Part shown: one piece after another, positions 1-4,836 of the stretch
Position numbering within the stretch: position 1 is the first letter of the stretch
Layout: each line of letters begins with the position of its first letter
Assembly: GCA_019347795.1 (NCBI GenBank)
Contig: JAHWKS010000460.1
Location: 1 to 5,465, forward strand
DNA length: 5,465 bases
Source: Planctomycetota bacterium
GTDB taxonomy: Bacteria > Planctomycetota > Planctomycetia > Pirellulales > Pirellulaceae
Direction: 5' to 3'
The notes under the pieces: model-generated
Databases searched by the model: none
Told to the model about the DNA's origin: nothing
Seen by the model: only the letters and a program-made list of their open reading frames with translations
Translations under genes and position numbers: made by a program

Positions 1-2
1 AG

Positions 3-284
3 TGCAGATGCCCGTGCTGGTTGCTGTGGCCGTCGTCCTTCAAAGAAAACCAGGCGGAGCTGAAGCGGCAGGCGGAGATCGTGGCCGCCATCGGCGAAGT
101 GCTCAAGCAGGAGGGAATGGAGGACGCCGGCGACAGTGACTACGAAGGCTACAGCGACATGATGAAGGACGCCGCCCTGGAGATTGTGCAGGCGATCAAG
201 GACGACAACCAGGAAGCCGCCGCCAAGGCCGCCGGCCAGATCGGCCAGGCATGTAGCACCTGCCACGAGTCGTACCGCGGTTAA
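3..284 (+). CDS. c-type cytochrome, class II-like (C-terminal CxxCH), 5' partial
   Basis: This is the 3' end of a gene that enters from the left edge; the frame stays open to base 3. The visible protein is mostly charged, Ala-rich and predicted helical. It ends in a Cys-Ser-Thr-Cys-His haem-attachment motif (codons 252-266), followed by only about six residues before the TAA stop. A haem motif at the extreme C-terminus after a helical bundle is the layout of class II cytochromes (cytochrome c'/c556 type), which carry haem c outside the cytoplasmic membrane. A TTG at 21 could open a shorter 87-residue product, but it would lack the signal peptide and first helices, so I treat the gene as truncated by the window. 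The first six visible codons (C-R-C-P-C-W) are oddly Cys-rich beside the rest and might mark a sequence error or frame change near the edge. The electron-transfer role and its partner are inferred. Confidence 0.72.
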   Translation, partial: CRCPCWLLWPSSFKENQAELKRQAEIVAAIGEVLKQEGMEDAGDSDYEGYSDMMKDAALEIVQAIKDDNQEAAAKAAGQIGQACSTCHESYRG

Positions 285-292
285 ACGTAGAA

Positions 293-366
293 GGGGTCGG
301 GGAGGTTTTTCGGCCCGACATCCTGCGACAATCAATACATGATGGCCGAAAAACCACCCCGACCCC
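293..366. repeat. 23-bp imperfect inverted repeat (long hairpin)
   Basis: The left arm 293-315 and right arm 344-366 are reverse complements at 22 of 23 positions; the only mismatch is A303 against A356. The loop is 28 nt (316-343). The left arm begins 8 nt after the cytochrome stop, and the right arm lies inside the first codons of the dehydratase frame if that gene starts at 339. Each arm contains a five-base T or A run within the stem. There is no T-tract after the right arm, so it is not a classic Rho-independent terminator. It could still be a 3'-end-protecting or terminating structure for the cytochrome mRNA, a translational control element, or a palindromic repeat. The function is unknown, but the pairing is directly visible. 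Confidence 0.85.
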
Positions 367-836
367 GCCCCGCCGATGCCATGCTTCGCCCGCTCTACTT
401 CGACGAACTTCAAGTCGGCGCCCGCTGGGAAAGCCGGGCGCGGACGATCACCGAGGCGGACGTAGTGAACTTCGCCTGCATCACCGGCGACTTCGATCCG
501 CTCCACGTCGATCACGAATACGCCCGCCAGACACCCTTCCGCAAGCCGATCGCCCACGGCCTTCTCGGTCTGTCCTGGATGGCGGGCCTGAGCACCACAG
601 CCCCCTACGTGAAGACTGCCGCGTTTGTCGCCATCCGCGATTGGCGGTTCCTGCAGCCGGCGTATATCGGCGACACGGTCCACGTCGTCACCGAAGTAAC
701 CGAACTCACCCCCCGCGGCCGCAAGCGCGGCCAAGTCATCTGGCGCCGAAAACTGGTAAACCAGGCAGGAACCGTGCTGCAGGAAGGCGTCCTGGAAACG
801 CTCGTCGAGACGACGCCCAAGACGCCGAATGACTAG
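339..836 (+). CDS. MaoC-family acyl dehydratase (hotdog fold, enoyl-CoA hydratase-like)
   Basis: The 165-residue product fits a single hotdog domain of the MaoC/R-specific enoyl-CoA hydratase family. These enzymes add water across trans-2-enoyl-CoA double bonds in the cytoplasm. The hydratase signature is clear: T-E-A-D-V-V-N-F at 38-45, then G-D-F-D-P-L-H at 50-56. This supplies the catalytic Asp51 and His56, equivalent to Asp31 and His36 of PhaJ; the usual Asn of the motif is Asp53. Next come P-I-A-H-G-L-L-G at 70-77 and a strand pattern ending P-A-Y-I-G-D-T-V, typical of the family. The start is uncertain. ATG 339 adds a Pro/Arg-rich leader overlapping the hairpin arm. ATG 381 (residue 15) starts directly at the conserved L-Y-F-D-E-L-Q-V-G and gives 151 residues. 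Neither has a clear Shine-Dalgarno. The substrate cannot be told; no polyhydroxyalkanoate or fatty-acid genes are beside it. Confidence 0.88.
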   Translation: MMAEKPPRPRPADAMLRPLYFDELQVGARWESRARTITEADVVNFACITGDFDPLHVDHEYARQTPFRKPIAHGLLGLSWMAGLSTTAPYVKTAAFVAIRDWRFLQPAYIGDTVHVVTEVTELTPRGRKRGQVIWRRKLVNQAGTVLQEGVLETLVETTPKTPND

Positions 837-861
837 CAAGCAAAGTCACCGCTACGCTGCG

Positions 862-868
862 AAGGAGG
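862..868 (+). promoter_or_regulatory. Shine-Dalgarno-like AAGGAGG ahead of a mini-ORF
   Basis: A full AAGGAGG lies 7 nt before ATG 876, the ideal distance. It is one of only two strong Shine-Dalgarno sequences seen on the plus strand. It may be chance in a G-rich stretch, because the frame that follows is short and lies over repeat DNA. Confidence 0.35.
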
Positions 869-875
869 AGATGCA

Positions 876-1007
876 ATGGGGACATTCTGCTTTTCCGAAT
901 GGACAACGATCGGAATATTCTGCCTCCGGGGGCAATGCGGTGGCGATATTCTGCTTTCCCGAACGCCGCGAGCGCTGATGGGAGCGTTTGCGACTCTTGC
1001 CGCCTGA
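876..1007 (+). CDS. possible 43-residue mini-ORF over repeat DNA, doubtful
   Basis: ATG 876 follows an ideally spaced AAGGAGG and opens a 43-codon frame ending at TGA 1005-1007. The start of the peptide is T-F-C-F-S-E, and I-F-C-L-R-G follows eleven codons later. This echo arises because the ATTCTGC DNA repeat recurs 33 bp on, in frame; the third copy is out of frame. There is no recognisable domain. A second ATG at 871 opens a 35-codon frame, but it lies only 2 nt from the Shine-Dalgarno. The repetitive DNA explains the peptide pattern better than protein constraint does, so I consider translation possible but unproven. Confidence 0.13.
   Translation: MGTFCFSEWTTIGIFCLRGQCGGDILLSRTPRALMGAFATLAA
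878..965 (+). repeat. phased direct repeats with ATTCTGC core (possible element end)
   Basis: The copies at 878-901 and 942-965 match at 20 of 24 positions. A degenerate middle copy at 911-934 keeps mainly the core and a few flanking bases. The ATTCTGC cores start at 884, 917 and 948, so spacing is 33 and 31 bp, about three helical turns each, which puts them on the same DNA face. Arrays like this occur as multiple transposase-binding sites at insertion-sequence ends, or as operator arrays. No transposase or regulator gene is present here. They lie in the 224-bp gap between the dehydratase and the DUF4058 gene. The repeat is seen; an insertion-sequence remnant is inference. Confidence 0.6.
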
Positions 1008-1046
1008 TGATCGACACCAAAATGCATTGCGAAGTAGAATGCGTCT

Positions 1047-1053
1047 AGGAGGA
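1047..1053 (+). promoter_or_regulatory. ribosome binding site of the DUF4058 gene
   Basis: AGGAGGA ends 7 nt before ATG 1061. It fixes the start of the DUF4058 gene and argues for efficient translation. Confidence 0.8.
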
Positions 1054-1060
1054 TCGAATC

Positions 1061-1786
1061 ATGCCCCTGCGCGATCATTTCCATCCGCCGCTCGACGATG
1101 TCGCGTCGTGGGAAGAATTGCACGGACAATGGCCGGCCACGATCGTCCAGCAATTACGAAAAAAACTTCCGGCGGGGTACGTCGCCGGGCCGCGCGTCCA
1201 TGCGGGCGCGCAGGTGGAAATCGACGTCGCCGCCTACGAGAAGGACGACATGGCGTCGAGCTTGGACGCGGGGGGCGCAGCGGGGACGGCCGTGTGGGCC
1301 CCGGCCGCCCCGTCCGTGGCGGTGGAAACGGAACTGCCCGATTACGACGAGTACGAGGTCCGCGTCTACGACGCCCGGCGGGGCCGGCGTTTGGTGGCGG
1401 CCATCGAGATCGTCAGCCCGGCGAACAAAGACCGGCCGGAGAGCCGCAACTCCTTCATCGCCAAATGCGCCGCCCTGCTTCAGAAGGGGGTGGCTGTCAG
1501 CATCGTGGACCTGGTGACGATTCGTCATTTCAATCTTTACGCCGACCTTCTGGCATTCATCGGGCACCGCGATTCCACACTGGGCGCCGAGCCGCCGCCG
1601 ATCTGCGCCGCGTCGTGCCGCTGGCTGCGAAAGGGGGATCGGGCCATACTTGAAACCTGGTCGCATGCGCTGGCCGTCGGCCATCCGCTGCCGACGCTGC
1701 CGCTCTGGCTGACGGAAGTCCGCGTCGTGCCGCTCGACCTGGAACAGAGTTACGAGCAGGCGTGCGACGATCTCAACATTTCATGA
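1061..1786 (+). CDS. DUF4058 family protein
   Basis: The 241-residue cytoplasmic-looking protein begins with the family hallmark: the start M-P-L-R-D-H-F, a Trp-containing W-E-E-L-H-G-Q-W (17-24), then an L-P-A-G-Y segment (36-40). It continues with Q-V-E-I-D-V-A-A-Y-E (51-60), the strand A-I-E-I-V-S-P-A-N-K (114-123), and F-I-A-K-C-A-A-L-L-Q-K-G-V (132-144) leading to I-V-D-L-V (148-152). DUF4058 proteins are frequent in planctomycetes and cyanobacteria, and I know of no assigned function. The order D55, E116, K135, D150 within this strand pattern resembles the Uma2-type PD-(D/E)XK nuclease fold; this is inference. Length is near full for the family and both ends are intact. The start is set by the Shine-Dalgarno at 1047-1053. 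The gene stands alone on its strand after the repeat-bearing gap and converges with trpD. Confidence 0.85.
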   Translation: MPLRDHFHPPLDDVASWEELHGQWPATIVQQLRKKLPAGYVAGPRVHAGAQVEIDVAAYEKDDMASSLDAGGAAGTAVWAPAAPSVAVETELPDYDEYEVRVYDARRGRRLVAAIEIVSPANKDRPESRNSFIAKCAALLQKGVAVSIVDLVTIRHFNLYADLLAFIGHRDSTLGAEPPPICAASCRWLRKGDRAILETWSHALAVGHPLPTLPLWLTEVRVVPLDLEQSYEQACDDLNIS

Positions 1787-1861
1787 GACGACACGCTTCG
1801 CCGCACGATGATTGAAATTGACGAGCGAGGCCGCGTCGGCAACATCGCTGCGGGTCCGATT

Positions 1862-1894
1862 ATCTCGAGGCGGCTATGCGCCGCGTGAGATTTT
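1862..1894 (+). terminator. possible terminator hairpin for the DUF4058 transcript
   Basis: ATCTC (1862-1866) pairs with GAGAT (1887-1891), and inside it GCGGC (1870-1874) pairs with GCCGC (1880-1884) around a 5-nt loop. A small asymmetric bulge (GAG against GT) separates the two stems. On the plus strand the helix ends into TTTT (1891-1894). This is weak but correctly placed, 76 bp after the DUF4058 stop, and it overlaps the last codons of the convergent trpD. On the minus strand no T-run follows, so it would act mainly on plus-strand transcripts. Confidence 0.38.
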
Positions 1895-2899
1895 CGCCCA
1901 CCGGTCCATTTTCGCCTTCGCGGCGCCGTTGTCGATGGAGGCGGCGGCGGCCTGAGCGCAGGCGGCGGGGGAGTTGTCTCGGCCGAGCGTCCAGAGGGCG
2001 GCGGCGGCGTTGAGGATCACGATGTCGCGAGGCGGACCCGGCTCGCCCTCCAGCACGCGGCGGACGAGGGCGGCGCTTTCGGGCGGCGTCTCCGCCGTGA
2101 GCGAGTCGCGGCCGTCGCGGGAAGTCGCCAGGCCGAAGTCTTCCGGCGTCCAGGTGAATTCGCCAAGCTGGCCCGACTTCGCCTCGATAGCGCGGGTCGG
2201 GGCGAAAAGCGATACTTCGTCGAGCCCGTCTTCGCCGCACACGACGATCGACCGTTCGCCTCCCAAGAGCCGCAGGGCGCCGGCCAGGAGGTCTTGCAGC
2301 TCCGGCTTCCCTGCGCCGACGAGCTGATAGGGCGCGCAGGCCGGGTTCGCCAGCGGACCGAGGAGATTGAAGATCGTCGGGAAGCCCAGCGCCCGGCGGA
2401 CCGGCGCCACGTGCTTCATCGCCGGGTGGAGGCCGGGGGCGAAGCAGAAGCAGAGGCCGACTTCGTCCAGACACCGCCCCACGGTTTCCACCGGCGCCTC
2501 GACGTTGACGCCCAACTCGATGAGCACGTCGGCCGAGCCGGACTTGCTGGTGATGCGGCGATTGCCGTGCTTGGCGACCGCGGCGCCGGCCGCCGCGGCC
2601 ACGATCGCCGCGGCGGTGCTGATGTTGAAGGTGCCCGAGCCGTCGCCGCCGGTCCCGCAAGTGTCGAGCAAGTCCGTGCGGCGCGTGGGGATGCAGGTCA
2701 TGTGCTTGCGCAGCGCGGCCGCCGCCCCCGCCACTTCCTCGACGCTCTCGCCCTTGTGGTGCAGGGCCGTGAGCAGCATCGCGATCCGCTGCTCGTCGGT
2801 TTCGCCGCGCATGATGGAGTCGATGACGGCGGTCATCTCATCCATCGCGAGCGACTCGCCGCCGGACACGCGGCCAAGGTAAACGTCGAAGTCAGGCAT
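1874..2899 (-). CDS. trpD: anthranilate phosphoribosyltransferase
   Basis: The 341-residue product is a full-length TrpD, which joins anthranilate to phosphoribosyl pyrophosphate (PRPP) in the second committed step of tryptophan synthesis, in the cytoplasm. The N-terminal helical domain (1-70) ends before D-T-C-G-T-G-G-D-G at 79-87, the PRPP loop, followed by N-I-S-T-A (92-96). K-H-G-N-R (110-114) and S-G-S-A-D-V-L (120-126) follow. H-P-A-M-K-H-V (158-164) and T-I-F-N-L-L-G-P-L (175-183) shape the anthranilate tunnel. D227-E228 matches the Mg-binding Asp-Glu pair. One oddity: Pro174 sits where many homologues have the anthranilate-contacting Arg just before T-I-F-N. The ATG at 2899 agrees with the family's N-terminus but has no Shine-Dalgarno; a heptad repeat abuts it. 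Translational coupling to the overlapping upstream gene is plausible. No other trp gene is nearby; the upstream neighbours are a hypothetical gene and two sulfatases. Confidence 0.95.
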   Translation of the reverse strand: MPDFDVYLGRVSGGESLAMDEMTAVIDSIMRGETDEQRIAMLLTALHHKGESVEEVAGAAAALRKHMTCIPTRRTDLLDTCGTGGDGSGTFNISTAAAIVAAAAGAAVAKHGNRRITSKSGSADVLIELGVNVEAPVETVGRCLDEVGLCFCFAPGLHPAMKHVAPVRRALGFPTIFNLLGPLANPACAPYQLVGAGKPELQDLLAGALRLLGGERSIVVCGEDGLDEVSLFAPTRAIEAKSGQLGEFTWTPEDFGLATSRDGRDSLTAETPPESAALVRRVLEGEPGPPRDIVILNAAAALWTLGRDNSPAACAQAAAASIDNGAAKAKMDRWAKISRGA

Positions 2900-3279
2900 G
2901 GGAGTGCGGAGTGCGGAATGCGGAATGCGGAATGAAAGACCCGGTGGCGGAGTCGGTTAGCGGCGGGGCTTGCCCCGCGCGAGCGCGGGCGAACAACTCG
3001 CTCGTGCGGCTTCGTTGTGCGAGCCGGCGCAGCATACGGATCTCCGACGTCATCCAGGTTGTGTGGACCACTTTGCTCGCCGAGATACCGATCGTACGCC
3101 TCGCGCAGGCGCCGCAACCGCTCATCGTAGCCAGCGACCACGGTCGCGAGGTGCTCGTACTCCCCGAGCCAAAAGTCGAGATTCGCGATGTAGCCCGCAA
3201 ACTGCTCCGGCTGCGTCGTCGTCGCCCGCTCCAACACACTGGCTAATGCCTCGCCGATTTCGATCAGGTAGTGGGACAT
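2833..3279 (-). CDS. small hypothetical protein, C-terminal tail derived from repeats
   Basis: From ATG 3279 the frame gives 148 residues. Residues 1-70 look like a real protein: acidic, helical, Leu-rich, with A-N-L-D-F-W-L-G-E (32-40) followed by Y-E-H-L-A-T-V-V-A-G-Y (41-51) and a charged R-L-R-R-L-R-E (54-60) helix. It resembles short planctomycete hypotheticals of unknown function, though I cannot name a family. From about residue 97 the character changes: R-P-R-S-R-G-A-S-P is encoded by GC palindromes, then H-S-A-F-R-I-P-H-S-A-L by a 7-bp tandem repeat. The last 22 codons run inside trpD in another frame. The native stop has probably been lost to repeat insertion. A TTG at 3303 could add eight residues from a duplicated start region. 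The gene begins 28 bp after the sulfatase stop and overlaps trpD by 67 bp, suggesting co-transcription and coupling. Confidence 0.6.
   Translation of the reverse strand: MSHYLIEIGEALASVLERATTTQPEQFAGYIANLDFWLGEYEHLATVVAGYDERLRRLREAYDRYLGEQSGPHNLDDVGDPYAAPARTTKPHERVVRPRSRGASPAANRLRHRVFHSAFRIPHSALPCLTSTFTLAACPAASRSRWMR
2901..2935. repeat. 7-bp tandem repeat (five units, GGARTGC) at the trpD start
   Basis: There are five consecutive 7-bp units: two GGAGTGC, two GGAATGC and a final GGAATGA. They lie 1 bp outside the trpD initiation codon and occupy the position of its ribosome binding site. On the minus strand they read as C-rich GCATTCC/GCACTCC units and encode the H-S-A-F-R-I-P-H-S-A-L stretch of the upstream frame. 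The unit length is not a multiple of three, so changes in copy number would shift that frame. Similar heptads are, to my recollection, common low-complexity DNA in planctomycete genomes. Confidence 0.85.
2963..2989. repeat. two overlapping GC palindromes
   Basis: GCGGGGC (2963-2969) pairs with GCCCCGC (2972-2978) around TT. CCCGCGC (2974-2980) pairs with GCGCGGG (2983-2989) around GA. The two hairpins share bases 2974-2978, so only one can form fully at a time. They lie in the tail of the small hypothetical gene, about 65 bp before the trpD start on the minus strand. No T-run follows on the minus strand, so simple termination is unlikely. Confidence 0.75.
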
Positions 3280-3304
3280 GCAAACAGGTAGTGGGACATG
3301 CAAA
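3265..3304. repeat. 20-bp exact tandem duplication over a start codon
   Basis: Bases 3265-3284 are repeated without change at 3285-3304. Each copy contains, on the minus strand, ATG followed by codons for S-H-Y-L, so the start of the small hypothetical gene is duplicated. The inner ATG (3279) leads into the full frame. The outer ATG (3299) is shifted by 20 bp and stops after 11 codons at TGA 3264-3266. The duplication ends 3 bp from the sulfatase stop codon. Confidence 0.95.
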
Positions 3305-3307
3305 GGC

Positions 3308-4813
3308 TTATGGATCGGTCAAATTCGGCGCCCATAGTCCTGGGTCGATTTCGGGCGATTGGCCGGAGGCGGGGTAGGTGGACTGCACGGCTTCGTGCAG
3401 TTGCTCTGAGAGCTTTGCGATCGTCGCTTCGTGGGCGGGGTCGCCGGCGAGGTTGGTTATCTCATTTGGGTCGGACTGATGGTCGTAGAGTTCGCGGCCC
3501 TCGCGGCCTTCGTCCCATTCGGTGTATCGCCAGCGGGGCGTGCGGAGGCTGTAGCCGAAGAACGCGCCGCCGGCGCGCCGTCCGCGTCCGCGTCGCACCT
3601 GCGTAAGCGCCCAGCCGCGGCCTTGAATCGAGGAGTCTTGGAGCATCGGCGCCAGGCTTTGTCCTTGTAGATTGTCCGGAGCGGTGACTCCGCACAACTC
3701 GGTGAGCGTCGGATAGAGATCGATCAGCCCCACCGGCGCTGTGACGACCGAGCCGGCTTTTGCGGCGCCGGGGGCGACGATCAAGAGCGGCACGCGGGCG
3801 CTTTCCTCGAACAGGCTCATCTTCTGCCACAGGCCGTGCTCGCCCATGTGGTAGCCGTGATCGCTGGTGAAGACGATGATTGTGTTGTCGGCCAAGCCCA
3901 ACCGATCGAGCGAGTCCACGACGCGTCCCACCTGGGCGTCCATGAAGCTGATGCTGGCGTAGTAGGCCTGCTTGCACTCGCGGCGCAGCTCATCGGTGAG
4001 CTTGTCCTGCTCCCGCTTGTAACTGGCCAGTCCCGGGGGCGGGACGTCCGCCTGATCTTCTGCGACGCCCTCGATGAGCGGCATCTCCGAAACCGGATAC
4101 TCGTCAAAGTACGGCCGCGGCGCCACGTAGGGTGTGTGCGGACGGAAGTAGCCGACCGCCAGAAAGAACGGCCGATCCTTTCGCTGAGCACATCGCTCAA
4201 GCACCCATTCGGCGTCAATGGCCATCATGCCGTCGGTGTGCTGGTCGTCCCCTTTCGGCGAGGCAAACCAGCTCAACGTCCCGCCGAACTGGCCGGGCGT
4301 GAGCGTGAAGATCTTCGGCTCTTCCTCCAGGCGATCGACGCCCGCCGGGTTCAACTCCAGCTCCCACGAGCCCGGATCGTCGTGCCCGTTGGTCCCCACC
4401 GACTTGGGCACGTTGTAGTGATACAGCTTGCCGATCCGCGCGGCGAAGTAGCCTTCCAGGCGGAACGCCTGCGAGAGGCTGTGATGCGACGGGATCGTCT
4501 GCCGGAAGATCTGCTGGTTTGCGTGGATGCCCGTGCTGTTCGGGTACAGCCCGGTAAGCATCGAATTGCGGCTCGGCCCGCAAAGCGGGTACTGGCAGTA
4601 GGCCCGCTCGAACCGCACGCCGCGCTCGGCCAGGCGATCGATGTTCGGCGTCTTCGCCCGCGGATCGCCGTAGCAGCCGAGGAAGTTGTTGAGGTCATCG
4701 GAGATGATGAACAACACATTCGGCCGCTGCTTCTCGGCGGCGGAGGACGCATCAACCCCGGCGGCGATAACGCCGAGAAACAGGATGACGTGAAGAACAG
4801 GAGCGAGTTTCAT
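3308..4813 (-). CDS. secreted type I sulfatase, iduronate-2-sulfatase-like
   Basis: This is a complete formylglycine-dependent sulfatase of 501 residues from ATG 4813. It hydrolyses sulfate esters, probably on a sulfated polysaccharide, outside the cytoplasm. The first 27 residues form a signal peptide: K2, a hydrophobic core, and A-S-S-A-A before the likely cut. Metal-binding D39 and D40 lie in I-S-D-D-L-N. C78-G-P-S-R82 is the CxPxR sequence whose Cys is oxidised to formylglycine. G-K-L-Y-H gives K129 and H132. F-R-P-H-T-P-Y gives H226. S-D-H-G-Y-H-M-G-E-H supplies D318 and H319, and W-Q-K-M-S-L gives K331. The S-D-H-G-Y-H-M-G-E-H form, and GKxxH rather than GKWH, point to the iduronate-2-sulfatase group rather than arylsulfatase A. 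A GTG at 4822 would add three residues; neither start has a Shine-Dalgarno. It follows another sulfatase by 23 bp, so the pair is probably one unit. The exact sugar substrate cannot be told. Confidence 0.93.
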   Translation of the reverse strand: MKLAPVLHVILFLGVIAAGVDASSAAEKQRPNVLFIISDDLNNFLGCYGDPRAKTPNIDRLAERGVRFERAYCQYPLCGPSRNSMLTGLYPNSTGIHANQQIFRQTIPSHHSLSQAFRLEGYFAARIGKLYHYNVPKSVGTNGHDDPGSWELELNPAGVDRLEEEPKIFTLTPGQFGGTLSWFASPKGDDQHTDGMMAIDAEWVLERCAQRKDRPFFLAVGYFRPHTPYVAPRPYFDEYPVSEMPLIEGVAEDQADVPPPGLASYKREQDKLTDELRRECKQAYYASISFMDAQVGRVVDSLDRLGLADNTIIVFTSDHGYHMGEHGLWQKMSLFEESARVPLLIVAPGAAKAGSVVTAPVGLIDLYPTLTELCGVTAPDNLQGQSLAPMLQDSSIQGRGWALTQVRRGRGRRAGGAFFGYSLRTPRWRYTEWDEGREGRELYDHQSDPNEITNLAGDPAHEATIAKLSEQLHEAVQSTYPASGQSPEIDPGLWAPNLTDP

Positions 4814-4836
4814 GGCTGTCACATTTCTGCAGGAAG

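Noticed and set aside
293..366. Classic Rho-independent terminator after the cytochrome
   Set aside because: The stem is strong but no T-tract follows the right arm, and the T-run lies within the left arm.
878..965. Short CRISPR-like array (three ATTCTGC repeats at regular spacing)
   Set aside because: The core is only 7 bp, the middle copy is degenerate, the copies are not identical, and no cas gene is present.
988..1653. Long Arg/Gly-rich plus-strand frame overlapping the DUF4058 gene
   Set aside because: Out-of-frame shadow; the DUF4058 frame has the Shine-Dalgarno and family motifs.
1808..1888. 26-codon plus-strand ORF after the DUF4058 gene
   Set aside because: No ribosome binding site, very short, and overlaps the trpD 3' end and the hairpin.
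2294..2935. A 213-codon open frame on the plus strand opposite trpD
   Set aside because: Arg/Ala/Gly-rich antisense shadow of trpD with no recognisable motif.
3264..3299. 11-residue peptide from the duplicated outer ATG as a genuine gene
   Set aside because: It is a by-product of the 20-bp duplication, with no Shine-Dalgarno and no conservation visible.
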